Assembly (NCBI RefSeq): GCF_040939455.1 | Contig: NC_134108.1 | Coordinates: 39,724,501 to 39,788,500 of the forward strand | DNA: 64,000 nucleotides | Source of the DNA: Microcebus murinus | Taxonomy: Eukaryota; Chordata; Mammalia; Primates; Cheirogaleidae | Reading direction: 5' to 3' | Part shown: positions 25,501-37,285 of the stretch, in pieces | Position numbering within the stretch: position 1 is the first letter of the stretch | Layout: each line of letters begins with the position of its first letter | Made by a program: the position numbers and the translations under genes | Notes under the pieces: generated by a model | What the model was told of the DNA's origin: nothing | The model's input: only the letters and a program-made list of their open reading frames with translations | Database searches by the model: none

Positions 25501-26440
25501 TCAAACTAAAACTGATTTTAAGAGAGAAACAAGTTTCTCCTTCTAACAGTCCTCTCTCTCATTTCTATTTATGTCAGCAACTACCATTCTCAGCAAAGTT
25601 AAAGCAAATGATCAGGGAAAATAGTCTGGAAAAGCTGTTCCTTTGTACTTGCATAAAGCAGTTCCTGTTATTTTAGTGACTTGTCTGCCATTCAGCCTCC
25701 TATTGTTATATACCAATACCTAGTTATAATGCTTTCCTGCCTGAAATCCTTGGTATTATTGGGAATGCAGCTTGTGTCTGTAAACATTCTAGTCTTGCCC
25801 AATTAATTGACCAGATGCTTCTCATTAGGCTGACTGGCAGGTACATGATGAGGTGTGGTAAGAATAGTGGGACTGGGAAGGCCGGCAAACCAAATGACAG
25901 AACAAATGCTCTTATCTTCCTCATCTTCACCTTACCACCCAGAGGTGCAGTGGGTGGTCTACTGAGGTGCCTGCCTCCCACTGAGTATGCAGGTGTAGAC
26001 TATCAGAAATGGTGTAAAGTTTAGTTATTTATATAAATGTAATTAAATGGAAGCTTTGTGATTATACTTGCTGTTCTCCCCAAGAGTATTACCCCCATGC
26101 TAGGAAAAGCCTGATAAAATTCACCACAGCGTGAAATTGCACTGCGTTCTTAATTCTACCAGTGTATGTGTTGTCTAGTTTCAATGCCATTTTGCTTTTA
26201 ATTTCAGTTTCATCTAAATTGTAGGTTAAAGGGAACATTCAAAAGCAGTTTTATTATATTTCTAAGTTTCTAACAAGGTTAATGAAGTTCAATGCTTCAG
26301 TTGAATCTAAAAATGAAGGAAAAAGGATGATTATTCTAGTTTACATTTTGAAACCACTGCATAGAGCCAGGCAAAATCATTATAATATTGATGTCCTATG
26401 AATACACTCGTGGTAATTATTTGAAATTCCTTCTTTAAAA
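22581..26440. other. Unannotated, mostly unique sequence
   Basis: No repeat of any length is recognised across almost 4 kb, apart from a possible MIR-like piece near 23440-23540. The part from about 24950 to 26060 is less AT-rich and holds the longest open frame of the window (25116-25460, minus, 114 codons). Within it an acceptor-like tract and a GTAACT donor delimit a possible exon, described in the findings. Old repeats are depleted here, which is compatible with a constrained or regulatory interval, but I cannot show conservation. Confidence 0.5.
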
Positions 26441-26444
26441 AAAA

Positions 26445-26560
26445 TTCAGTATACTTTTATTTAGTACCTGCCATTCACGGGCAAAGCAGTCTTGAATGTA
26501 AAATGCCTTGCAGAACAAGATGCATGTTCTCAAAAAATGTATTCATAGGAGCAAATAATT
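26445..26560 (-). repeat. Possible L2 fragment, antisense
   Basis: 'TTTATTTAGTACCTGCCATTCACGGGCAAAGCAGTC' followed by 'AACAAGATGCATGTTCTC' resembles the antisense L2/MIR3 motif 'tttattgagcacctactatgtgccaggcactg ... aacaagatagatg'. It is short and diverged. Confidence 0.45.
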
Positions 26561-27340
26561 TTCCTGTGCTACTTTTATTCAAATGAATTTCTAATGGGGT
26601 CTCTAAGGATATATGCTTTTCCTATATCTATGGTAAAAATAAATTTGCACTTAACTATGATTTTTAAAAGAATTAAAAAATTCATGTACGCATAGCTAGT
26701 GTTTCACAATATGAGTTGGAAATCAGTAAAAGTGGCTTATACTCAAGCTTTCCCAACTCTTCATGAATAACTTTATAAACAGTAGGATTCATAAGGGTAT
26801 TCATTAAAACTATCAATCACATTCAAAATCCTTATGTTGGATTCATATAGTGCAAATCTCAGGAGCAAAGGAATTGCAGAGGGGATTAACCATATTTTAT
26901 GCTCTAGTTATTACCTGAATGAGGGCCCTAAATATCATACTTTGTCAGTAAGACACAAGCAGATGCTTTCTTTTTCTCATGAGTTCTGTTGTTGCTCATT
27001 TAAAGATTACCAAGACACTAGCACTTATGTATGTGTGCCTGGCAACTGTTAAAAATGAGGCAGAATTTAAAACCACAGTGATAAAGTTTTTTCACAAGTT
27101 CTACCCAAGTTCAAGACAAAATAAACACGTATCCTATTTTACTCTCACTAGTATGAGATATTAGAATGAGACAGGAATCCAAAAGGCCAACCATGTATTG
27201 GTTACTTGCTTTTTAGAAACTGTACTTAGTTTTTGAGCAATTTTGAATGCCTTCTAAGTTACCTTAATTAGATAAAACATTAATGGATCAGTTTTGTTCA
27301 TATGACCTGGTAGAAACATTCTTCTTTTTGCTAAAACATA
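26561..27340. other. Unannotated sequence
   Basis: No gene or repeat recognised. Overlapping short open frames at 26834-27164 lack any domain. Confidence 0.5.
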
Positions 27341-27344
27341 CTCC

Positions 27345-27576
27345 ATTTTATTTTCATAAAAATAGCTCTAATGTATTCTGAAATATTTATAAATGATATG
27401 ATATAATGTTTGGGATTAACTTCCAAATAATGAGCGGTGGGAGAAGTGGATGGTACATAGATGGTCAGAGCTAGCAATAGACTGATGTTTCTTGGGCATG
27501 AGGAAGTCCTTTGTACTATTCTTTTCACTTTCATGTATTTGAAATTCTCCTTAATAAACATTTTTAAAAACAATCT
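27345..27576 (+). mobile_element. Old L1 (L1M-type) 3' terminus
   Basis: 'AATGTTTGGGATTAACTTCCAAATAATGAGC' is followed by 'GGGCATGAGGAAGTCC' and 'TGTACTATTCTTTTCACTTTCATGTATTTGAAATTCTCC', ending 'TTAATAAACATTTTTAAAAA'. This is the 3' UTR and polyadenylation end of an ancient L1 lineage. It is sense-oriented, 5' truncated and without a coding part. Confidence 0.75.
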
Positions 27577-30500
27577 TCTTCCTTAGTGATTGCATACTGG
27601 TGGTCTGCACTCTAGGTACAGTCGGCCAACATTAATCCATACAGCGCTTGAAAACTGTGAAAAGTTCACATAGTAATCTGAAATTGCAGATTTTCTTGAA
27701 AAATCATAAGATGTGGTGATATTCAGACAGTAAATTCCCTTGTAATAAGCACTTGGATAGTGCATAGTAGCAGCTGCTTCTTATAACGCAGGACATATGT
27801 TTGCTGCAGCCCTTATGCACCTTAATGTTTTATATCTTGCTAACTTCACTTATTTGCTTTATTTCCCTGGCTCTTATAACCACTTGAAATGTTTAAGTTA
27901 CAGAAAGTTTTTCACTTTCTTATTGAAAGATGCTATTACTAAGAACCATCCAGTTATTTATCATGAAGATTATGGGTCAATGTTGCCATCTTCTGATTTT
28001 TTAAGAAAATATTAAAACTCAGATTATATGATATTTCCCAGTTTACAAATACTGTTTGGGTCAAATATTAGTCCCCAAATTGACCCATAAATCAGAATGT
28101 TTTCTAACGTTCTTATAGGTGTTTCTAAACCAATTTGATTATCTCATCTCATGAAAGGGCTAAAAAATACATACAATAGAGAATATCAGAAAAATATTCT
28201 GAAATACAAAAGAGAAATATCTTCTTCCTTACCATCCAAGATTTACATTTAGCATGTCAGCTTTTATATTAGTTATTTACTCATTCAGGATTTGTGATAA
28301 TTGAAGTATTTTATTCTTGAGTTCACATGTTAATCTTACTATGGTCCAGTCAAAATCTAATCAGATAGTCTGATTACAGTGATATAATCACATACATAAA
28401 CACATAACACGTACATACCTTACTACATATTAAAATATATTTTCCATTTCAAGAAAATGTAAATCAAGCATATAAAAGTGAAAGGAGAAGAAAGAAATAC
28501 ATCAGTGTTGTAGTGAACAGAAGTAAGAGAAGAAAAATGAGTTATGGATGTCATTATATATCATTCATGTTTAAAAGAACTTTTTGTAACATGAATATTC
28601 AATTTACAAAGCCTTGTTATAAATCAGCCATCATCAGTGAGAAATTTATCTTGCTTGCGTGTGTGCTTTCATAACTCATTGCTTTCCAGGGAGAAAAGCA
28701 TAGTGTAAATTGCTAAATCCACTAAAAATGTATATATTGCTGTCTAGGAAAAATCAATTAAAAACTGATAAACTCTCTAATATTTGATTCTTTTACATAG
28801 AAATACTTTAGCCTTTTAAGAATAGATATTCAAATACAGTTATAGGAGATAAAGTGATATCATGTCAGGTTAACAATTTGTTATAATTCTGAGCAAAAGA
28901 TGCTTTTTGGGGGAAGAAGCCAACATAAAAATAATGTTTTCTAAAATTTGATGGTTGAGGTGTTTATCTGATCCAGGCTGAGGGACCTTTATCACTGAGA
29001 GAGTATACTATTCACTATGCAGTGAATTTTAGCTCCAACACTGATCACCATGTATATGAGACTTGCATTTATTGAGTCTAATAATAGCACATATTAAGTC
29101 TCTTTGGCCTTTTGGGTTCAGAGAAAGTGATTAATATTATCTTGGTTAGGAGGAGAATGAAAGAGCTAAAGGGTAGGTTTATTTGTATTAATTTAAAGAA
29201 AAAAATAAAATATGCCAACCATGAAAATTTCCCCTTCCAGTGTACATACCACAAATGGCATTTGTATATGGAGATATATAACCCTTTTTGAATGTCATTT
29301 ATATCCCTGAACAGATTTTTTAAAAAAATACCATTCATTTCATCATAGCTAGCCTCCTTTTCTAGACCATTAACAAAAATATTGAAGATGGACTGAGGCT
29401 GAAATATAAACAAGTGACCTTATGTTTACTTCAAATTAGATTGCTAATGCATGTTAGCTAGGACTATCTTTGCCTCTGCTGAAATACAGGAATTTGGAAA
29501 TGTATTTTGTAGGGTTAAATTAATAAAATATGAACTATAGCTTTGTTATGTAGCTAAGATTATAAATGGCTCACTTGCTCTTTAGAGTAATAAGATCTGT
29601 GTTTCCTTAGCAAGAGGTATACAGATCTGTTAGGAACATTTTGTCAGAGCAATTGAGAAGCAATTCAGCTTTCAGTATGTGTGTTTTTCCCCCTACTTTA
29701 GAACAATTAAAACAACAAATGAAATAAAGAGTAACTAGGAGCTGAAGTTTATAAATATTTTCTTTTGAAGAAATTATAATTTTAAGACTCAGATGTTTCT
29801 TTCTCTTCCACTCAGCAGTGGAAATAGGCAAAGGACAGAACCATAGAACTTTCTACTCTTTATCAGCTGGGAGAAGTAGGCAGCTTGAAGAACCTAAGAA
29901 GAAGGGAAAAGATAGCCTGAGGAATGGAGAAGAGGAGAGCATGAAGCACATTCTACTGCTAACATTGATCACAAAGTTCAATGCTTGAGAGCAAAGAAAT
30001 GGTTTGGATAAATTAGAGGTTCAAAGCTGGATTTTGTTTCCCAAATTTCTTCTTCCTTCTTAACCCACGCCAACCCTCACATTTTACAGATAGTGTTTTA
30101 TCATTAGAATAATTAATAAGCTGCTACTTGAATCTTCTTAACATTCTTTTATGAGTTTTATCAGTAGAGATAGGGGCTTAGTGTTTCCCTGCCTGAACCA
30201 ATGGCAGGTACCTGAATCATCTTCAGTGGGTGTCAGAAGCATGAGATGTATTCAGAGATGCCAGCTTAACTAGAAACACAGCAAGTTCAATTCTACTGAC
30301 TTCTTCCTCCATCCTCAGAAAAGAACTTCAGACAGCTACAGTGGGCCAAAGAGAAGGATCATATCACACAGTTTATTGTCTCCATACTTTTTCTGTTCAT
30401 TTTACTTTACAATTTTGCCAAAATAATGGTTATAGAATTTTTTGGCCCCATCTATCATAGAAAATACTGTTTTGAAAGATATTTTCTAGATGCAGAGCTA

Positions 30501-31220
30501 TCATTGACAGTAACTGTGCTGGGCACCCATAAGCACTGGGCTTCAGCTGCCACTTGTCACAGTTGAAATGGACCAGGAAGTTCACTGTATCACTGAGTAT
30601 GTGTAGACAGGGTGAGTTTGGCTGTGGTTATTTGAATCACCTCACATTCTCTCAGTCCTAAAAATATTTCATCTACTCTTATGGTTCATTAATCAGAATA
30701 TTCTTTAATGACTTTGAAAACCTCTTTCTCCAACTTTAGCCCCTAAACTTCCCACTTTACTGGGAATTGGCTCTTCAAAAGTTTCTAACCTTTGTGCCTG
30801 AAAACTCAAAAGATTCATTAAAAAATTCTTCCCTACCCTCACTCTCCATATAGTGACATTTCTTCAAATTAATAAATTCCTTCAAATTAAAGTGTGGGAC
30901 CCTAACTGCTATATAACCTAACATCCTTAGAATCAGCCCCTTATCCTCCACAGACTGACAAAACTGAGAGTCCATAGCATTTTTTAAAATTCTAAAATTT
31001 TAAAAATGTCAATTTATTTATTATTAGGAGATGTTGGATCAGATAGAGAAAGTGCCGAGAAATACAACTTGTCTATAGATAAGGTACAAAGCAACTTTTC
31101 TTTTTATACTTCTTTACTGAACCATTTTTAACTTGTTTACATTTCCCAGACATTTCTGTTTGAATATCTGACTGGGTGAGGTCAGTATTATCAAAACAGA
31201 ATGACTGTTACTTCATGTTC
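27577..31220. other. Unannotated AT-rich sequence
   Basis: No gene, RNA gene or confident repeat in 3.6 kb. Open frames at 29078-29413 (minus, 111 codons) and 29607-29831 (minus) are rich in Phe, Ile, Leu and Lys, as expected from AT-rich noncoding DNA. A weak L2/MIR-like stretch may exist near 30600-30700. Confidence 0.5.
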
Positions 31221-31224
31221 CCCT

Positions 31225-31370
31225 GTGAGCTCACTTATGGATTGTAAAGTACTTAAAAGCAAGGTCAAATGCCTTCATATCACAATGCCGAGCACATGTC
31301 AAGCATTAAGTGTGACTTGACTTGATGGCTTTAGTCATAAATGAGTGAATGAATTACAAGGAATGAATTG
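31225..31370 (+). repeat. L2-like 3'-end fragment
   Basis: 'GGATTGTAAAGTACTTAAAAGCAAGGTCAAATGCC' then 'ATGCCGAGCACATGTCAAGCATTAAG' and 'AATGAGTGAATGAATTA' follow the order of the L2 tail 'attgtaagctccttgagggcagggac ... cagcacctagcacagtgcc ... tgaatgaatga'. It is strongly diverged. Confidence 0.55.
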
Positions 31371-32044
31371 TCTGTGTTTTTAAGACTCATAACTGAGACT
31401 CCAAATGTTGAGACATTTCTCAAAAACATGAATGAACAATGATTCTCCAAATGTTTGTATTTCAGTGATTTGCTTTTAACATAAATATAATGTTTTATAA
31501 CACTGATATCTTTCTAATAAACTCACTTTTAGTCCCATGCACTATGATATATTCTTGAGAAAAAGGAAGAAATGGAGTTTAAGATAATGATGAATGCCCA
31601 GTAGTGTGTGGCGCATGGTCATCTTCTGTTCTGAGTATCTCACTGCAAACACGAGAATCTCTGCTAAGGGGAGGAGCTCTTAGAATGAAAGATTCATGTG
31701 CTTCTACATCAAGTAACAGAATAGTGAGCCAGAGAGGCAACTGACAGCAGGAGAGGGGAGGAAAGAAGAGAGAGAAGCAAGTACCTGACTATGATTAATA
31801 GAAATATTCCTGAGTCTCACATCTAAATATCATAAGCTAAAAACCCTGCATTCCAGCCTGTAATGCTAATCAGAGCAGTTGGTGATGGCATTATAAAGAA
31901 TGTAAAATGCTCCTGTGGATGAGCCATACTTTACTTTCTTATTTTTGGGGTAAATTTCAAGGTAGTAATGATAAATTTAACTTATTTTACTTTGGAATTC
32001 TGTTGGTCCTGCTTTATTTTCTTTAGCTTTGTTATCTTTTCCTC

Positions 32045-32510
32045 TATTATGGGTTGAACTCTGTCTCCCCCCACAAAGATATACTGAAATCCTACCCTTG
32101 GTTCTTCAGAATTTGAAGAATTTGGAAATAGGGTCTTTACAGAAGTATTCAGTTAAATTGAGGCCATTAGGTTTGGCCCTACTCCAGTATGACTAGTGTA
32201 CTTATAAAAAGGTGAAATTTGGACACAGGCACAGGCAGGTACACACAGAAGGAAGATGCTGTGAAGAGACACAGGGAGAAGAGGGCCATGTGGCTGCAAT
32301 GCTGAATTTACAAACCAGGAAGTGCCAAAGATTGCTAGTAAACATCAGAAGATAGGAGAGGTAAGGAAGATTTCTCAGAGAGAACTTGGCCCTTCCAACC
32401 TCTTGATTCTGGAATTCTAACTTCCAGGACCATGAGACACTAAATTTCTGTGATTTTAAGCCATCCAGTTTTTGGTATCTTGTCATGCCAGGCCTAGGGA
32501 GCTAATATAC
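32045..32510 (+). mobile_element. Solo LTR, MaLR-like (MLT1 type)
   Basis: It begins TATTATGGGTTGAACTCTG. It passes 'TTTGGAAATAGGGTCTTTACAG', 'GAGGCCATTAGGTTTGGCCC', 'TGTACTTATAAAAAGGTGAAATTTGGACACAGG' and 'CAGGACCATGAGACACTAAATTTCTGTGATTTTAAGCCATCCAG', and ends 'CCTAGGGAGCTAATATA'. The TATAAAA box and the terminal motif order are those of ERVL-MaLR LTRs, although I cannot fix the subfamily. No internal retroviral sequence flanks it and no clear 5-bp duplication was seen. The 94-codon minus-strand frame across it is incidental. Confidence 0.7.
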
Positions 32511-32516
32511 TTTTTC

Positions 32517-32665
32517 CAGTCTTACCTTAAATGCTGCTTTCTCTAGTAAATCTTTCCTAACTACATTCCCCTAAATAATGAGCATATGCTGTTCTCTAGG
32601 GTCCCATGTTTATATATGGTATATGGTAGGCACTCAATAAATATGAATTGATTGAATGCTTTAAT
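32517..32665 (+). repeat. L2 LINE 3' end
   Basis: 'CTTAAATGCTGCTTTCTCTAGTAAATCTTTCCTAAC' followed by 'ATGGTAGGCACTCAATAAATATGAATTGATTGAATG' is the L2 3' terminus, with the usual 'ggcactcaataaatatttgttgaatgaa' ending. It directly adjoins the LTR on its left and the piggyBac element on its right. Confidence 0.8.
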
Positions 32666-32683
32666 AATTAAATCAATTATTAA

Positions 32684-32743
32684 CCCTTTGCACTCGCTTG
32701 TTTTTTTCCTCATTATCCACACTCGACATCCGAGTGCAAAGGG
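32684..32743. mobile_element. 60-bp piggyBac-type miniature transposon
   Basis: It has perfect 13-bp terminal inverted repeats, CCCTTTGCACTCG (32684-32696) and CGAGTGCAAAGGG (32731-32743). Both ends are flanked by TTAA (32680-32683 and 32744-32747), the target site that piggyBac transposases duplicate. The interior is only 34 bp, T-rich on the left. The right end has an additional small inverted repeat, ACTCG-ACATC-CGAGT (32721-32735). It encodes nothing and must have been mobilised in trans. The perfect ends imply a young insertion. piggyBac families active in mouse lemur are established knowledge; the match of this copy to one of them is my inference. Confidence 0.93.
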
Positions 32744-32991
32744 TTAAATAATGAATAATTAGTTAATTCATGGAGAGGTTGGAAATCCTTGTGAAAAATA
32801 CTTGTGTGTTAGGGCTTATCCCTGTCAACCATTTCCATGAAGTTAAGGATTATATAGTACATGAAACAAAATGTGTATTTCTGTTAAATTAAATCATCTT
32901 AATAGTTACTTCTTATCATTTGAAATTTAACTAAATAGAGCAATAGTTATATTGCTATCACTTAGCATTATACCTAATATTAGGTAGAGGA

Positions 32992-33010
32992 ATTTTTTTT
33001 TTTTTTTTTG
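32992..33010 (+). repeat. Poly-T tract
   Basis: A run of 16 to 18 T residues follows GGTAGAGGAA. No SINE or LINE body is attached on either side, so it may be an isolated microsatellite. Confidence 0.8.
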
Positions 33011-33584
33011 GCAGGGAAGGAGAGGCTACAAGTTTTGCCTCAAAATATTTCAGGGAACTAAATCAGAAAATATGGCAAAGATGTTGCTTGTAAACAAAAA
33101 ATGAAGATATGATCGATATTTTATGATAGTATACCAAATGAAATTTTTGGAAATCTTTGAGTATTTGGACTTGAAGAGTCAGATTTCTAAGTAACAATCA
33201 AATCAATCTATGAATAGTACCAAGAAAAAATAAGAAATAGTCTCATCCTATGAAACTATATCAGTACTTGCATTTACTGAAGACTGTACCCATTTTCCTT
33301 TGAGGAACTGAGGAACAGAGAGCTCAGAAGATTTACTCAGGGGACATTCCATGGAGGTTTCAGAGCTGAGACATGAGTGGGTCCTTTGAATTAAAAATTA
33401 TGTTTTTTATTCCAAGTTATTTCCTCTTTAAGAGTACAACACCCTATATACATGCTATTAATATGCAAAAATCTTGTATCTCAACCCTCTACTCTGTGAA
33501 GCCAACCAGTTATCTCATTTAGAAGAAACTAGAAAACAAGTTTATTTTTGAGAGACTCAAAAGCAACCATTAATTTCCAAAATG

Positions 33585-34330
33585 TCTTGACTATGTCTGC
33601 TTCTCTTCATCTCTGACTGCCACCATAGTCTAACATATCATTATTTCTCTTTTGATTTCCTATACTAAACTTCTACCTAAGCTCTCTGCTCCCACTTTTG
33701 TCCCAGCACTTATACCTTCTACCCCAATCCCATTGAATTTTCACACAGCAGCTAGTGTCCCTTCTGAAATCCAACTTTGGTCATATGAATATCTTGTTTA
33801 AACCTCCCCATTATTTTGTAATAATGATCAAAATCCTTAATCTGATTTTCAAACCCTGAGTGAGTTCTTTCCTCCCCCTCACCCCCCACATACTCCAAAC
33901 TTACTTTGCACAAGCATCTTATTGACTCAGTCACAGTGGTTTCTGGACTTTTCAAAGTGGTATGCTCAGTCTTGCTGCCTCAAAGTCTAGATGAATTCCT
34001 TTTACTTGAAATGCTTTTTGTCATCCATTTCCTTCCTGTGCCTTCTTCACTTAGTTAGCTTCCATTTATTTTTGTCTAGTCCCATCTTAAATGTCATCTC
34101 TCAGAAAAGTTTTTCTTGCCCCTTGAAAACTTAGGTCAGTTCCCTTGTATTTTCTTTCATAGCACTTATGACTCCCTATTATAATTATGTGCTTATTAAT
34201 GTGATCATTTCTTAATCTATCACCACCATGAGACTGTCGTCTTCCCAAGCCTTAGGGCTGTTTTTATTCACTGATTCTTCACTAGTACCTTGCAAGTGGA
34301 TAAGTATATATTGAATCAACAAATAAAAAA
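33585..34330 (+). mobile_element. L2 LINE, 3' 0.75 kb
   Basis: This is the best-preserved L2 in the window. Recognisable steps are 'CACACAGCAGCTAGTGTCCCTT', 'ATATCTTGTTTAAACCTCCCC', 'CAAAATCCTTAATCTGATTTTC', 'TTACTTGAAATGCTTTTTG', 'CATCTTAAATGTCATCTCTCAGAAAAGT', 'CATAGCACTTATGACTCCC' and 'TATATTGAATCAACAAATAAA' at the end. It is an ancient mammalian LINE with no open frame and is purely fossil. Confidence 0.85.
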
Positions 34331-34404
34331 GAAGACTATATGAATTTACTGGTGGCTTTTGTATTAGCATTATTCCAAGCCATTGTTTCTGAAGGCCTAA
34401 TAAT

Positions 34405-34560
34405 CTTAGGACCATTGCATTAGTATTACCAGATATCTGTGTTACAGTATAGGTTACTAGTCTTGGCCCATGGTTACCCTACTGAGTCAGACTCTCTGGG
34501 CATAGGGCTCCACATCAAATTGGTAATTCTGATGTGCTGCTTAGTGTGTGGATCACTCAG
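34405..34560 (-). mobile_element. Probable MER5-type hAT fossil
   Basis: 'CCCTACTGAGTCAGACTCTCTGGGCATAGGGCTCC' and 'GGTAATTCTGATGTGCTGC' resemble the MER5 motifs 'ctactgaatcagaatctctggg' and 'aggtgattctgatgcacgct'. The terminal inverted ends are not preserved. It is a second MER5-like relic in addition to 12388-12515. Confidence 0.6.
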
Positions 34561-34679
34561 CTAAGCAATATTTCCAGCAGTCACAACATGTATAACTACA
34601 GAAACTCCAAATTCAATTTCTTTGCAGAAGAGTAATTAAGTATAAAATTATTCAAGTATCCTGTATAAATATATATGAT

Positions 34680-35060
34680 TGATTACAAGGCCAGGTTTAC
34701 ATATTAACAACATTAAATTAATAAGATTTGACTGCTGTCCTTGGAAGAGATCACAAACCAGTAAATGAAATAGATTTATCGTCAGACAAATTATGATACA
34801 TGGAAATACACTTTTCTGCCCAGAGATAGGACCTATCGATCTGATTAGAAAGGATAAAGTAAAATCTTTGAGGTATTAGGACCTTAACTTGAATTGAAGA
34901 GTAAGAGATGAGTAAGGAGTGAGACAGAGATTTCTAGGAAGATAAAGTAGTTCAACATTATAGAATCATGAAAGGGGAAGGCTGCCTCAGGAACTAGCGA
35001 TAAGAGGTAGTTTGTAAAGAGCATTGTAAACCAAACCAAGGAATTTGAATATTAAAATTT
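34680..35060 (-). repeat. Possible L2 fragment, antisense
   Basis: 'GACAAATTATGATACATGGAAATA', 'ACCTTAACTTGAATTGAAGAGTAAGAG' and 'AGAGCATTGTAAACCAAACCAAGGAATTTGAAT' follow the antisense L2 order 'aattacaaattgtgataagtg ... agctgagacctgaaggatgag ... gccatggtaaggagtttggat'. The match is loose. Confidence 0.45.
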
Positions 35061-36540
35061 TTAGAATATAGTAACATTTAAAAAGACAAAGATATTTTCT
35101 TTTAGACTTAGTAATGAATAAATAGATCTTAGCTTATTTCAGAAACTTAGTTTTAGTTATTTCTTCTGCTAACTCTGAAACAAGTTACCATCTAAATTGA
35201 AAAATACATTTGTCAACATGAATATTTTTTTTCCTACATATAGGAAACTGAAACATGAGTCTTCTAAATTCTCTATGTGAAATGTCATGTTAGAATTTAA
35301 ATTAATATTTAAAGTATTTATACAAAAGCATAATTTGTAGTCTTCAAAATTGTAATACTTTATATGAATTTTTATCTAGCTGTAGAAAATATACATTTGA
35401 TAATTATTGACCTAGAAATGTATCACAGTTGTTAACTGGAAAAGGTTCTATAAACAACAGAATAGATATGCCCTAACTTAATAGTTTTCAAGTCTACTTA
35501 TACTTTAAAAAACCTAGAAAGCTTTTAAATTAATTGATAGTAGGTATTCAGTATATATTTCTTCTGGTGATTTAGAGTTTCAGAGACTAACAACAAATAA
35601 TAACATCTGTATTAACTATAATAATCTGCTAACATCAGGAAGAGATAAAGATACCATAAAGGAAATCTACACTAATATTTTCTCAAAACTATGGTGTCTC
35701 TACAAACACACTCCTAGTTGTAAATTCTTAGACTCTTTTACCTAACTAAAGATCTTAAGATATCTCCATAATAATGTTTGAATTTCCAGGGTTTTTTTGC
35801 GGGCAGAAATATTTGTGATTACTTCAAAAATTGCAAAAGAAAATTATATACACTATATTTTGCAATGCTTCATCTCTTGCAAAATTATAACTAATCATTG
35901 TATTAACTTTTAACATTTTTTTCTTTGTATTTTTATGTGCAAATATCAGCACTTAGTATTACAATGAAAAAATAAAGAGGAGCATTGATTGAATGAATTT
36001 ATTTCTGTAAGAACCACTGTTGAAGGTCAAGCTTGCCACATGTTATTATGTTAGTGGTTCTGCCTTGATGTGATATATGATCTGATTACTATGTGTTAGA
36101 TTAATATTCACTCCTGAAGCTGTACCAAAGCTTTCCGACTCAACTTACCTGCCTTCTAAAAATCATATTTAATCCTTTGAGCTCCATCCCCCTCCAAATT
36201 TGCAAGCAATTTTCCTCTCTCTGACAGAGCTTGGGCATCTTAATTACAGTATTTAAAAACCACAGTCCTAACAGCAGACATGTTTTCTGGTATAGAAAGC
36301 ATGGATAGAGTCAGAGAATTTAACTTCTAAGTGGTAATAAATAGTTGTATATCTCTATACATTTTGGCTCTTGATTTTCTTCTGCCTAATGGGAATAATT
36401 TATGCCCTTATTTAATTCACAGAGTTACAGTGAAAATACAGGACTCTACATATGTACAGTGATGTTAAATAATATGGTACTTTCAGCCCCTGTTCACTTG
36501 GCATCCACCCATTTAGTAAATATTTTTTGTGAGTACATCG
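35061..36540. other. Unannotated AT-rich sequence
   Basis: No gene or repeat recognised; short chance open frames only. Confidence 0.55.
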
Positions 36541-36544
36541 TGGT

Positions 36545-36760
36545 GATTAAAATCATGGCTTTGAAGTCAAACCTTACTATTTTTTCCTAGTTGTATGACC
36601 TTTTGAAATTAATTTTCTCTCTCCAATTCCCAGTTTTATCAGAAGTAAAAGTGACTACTAATATGTACCTTAATAAATTGCTGTGAAAATATAATAGGAC
36701 AATATATGTTAAATGCTTAGCTTGGTATAAAATGGTGGGAATTCAGTAAAGATAGCATGC
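36545..36760 (+). repeat. MIR SINE, nearly full length
   Basis: 'ATCATGGCTTTGAAGTCAAACC', 'CTAGTTGTATGACCTTTTGAAATTAATTTTCTC', 'CAGTTTTATCAGAAGTAAAAGTG', 'CTTAATAAATTGCTGTGAAAATATAATAGGACAATATATGTTAAATGC' and 'AATTCAGTAAAGATAG' follow the complete MIR consensus order from 'gctttggagtcagac' to 'gctcaataaatg'. Both the tRNA-related and core regions are represented. Confidence 0.85.
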
Positions 36761-36774
36761 AAGCATGTACAGGA

Positions 36775-37285
36775 AAGAGTTAGCATAGCAAGCCTGGTCT
36801 TTAGAAGGGCTGGTCCTTGAGTGGCTCCAGGAATCTTGGCCTTGGAATGTTGGGTATACTGATGAGGTTGCTGTACCACCCTGTCTAGACTGTTTGTACA
36901 GCCAATGTGATTTATGGTGAACATCTATTTTCCTTCTTGAAATCTCAAATTTGGATAGCTGTGCTTATGTGACCAACTCCCAATAAAACCTTGGATTCTG
37001 AGTCTCAATCAGACTTTCCTGTGTAGAAATAGTGTCTGTTTCAGTGGTGGAAGAAGGAGAGCATTGTGTGTGGCCCCTTTAAGGACTACATAGGAAGCCT
37101 GAGATGGGATTTCTCCAGACTTTCTGCCAACTGTCTTTTTTCCCTTGAGTTGGTTGTATATTCTCTCTCTGTACTGATCCACAGCTATGAGCATGACTGC
37201 CTCTGAGTCTTCTGAGTTCTAGCACATCACCAAATATGAGAGTGGTCTTGTGACCTCTCCCAACTTAAGTAGTGGGAATGGTGGA
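36775..37285 (+). mobile_element. Old ERVL-type solo LTR
   Basis: 'GCCAATGTGATTTATGGTGAACA' is followed by 'CAACTCCCAATAAAACCTTGG' with a polyadenylation-type AATAAA, then 'GAGTCTCAATCAGACTTTCC'. The LTR 3' end is 'CACAGCTATGAGCATGACTGC' and 'CACATCACCAAATATGAGAGTGGTCTTGTGACC'. The same LTR type lies in reverse orientation at 19360-22360. There is no internal retroviral region. The exact 5' limit against the MIR on the left is uncertain. Confidence 0.7.

Noticed and set aside
27610..27640. ACAGTCGGCCAAC, reminiscent of a Tigger-type transposon end
   Set aside because: Only about nine bases match and the following sequence does not continue the Tigger end; no partner end was found.
29078..29413. 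111-codon minus-strand frame, second longest in the window
   Set aside because: Phe/Ile/Leu/Lys-rich composition expected from AT-rich noncoding DNA; no domain or splice context.
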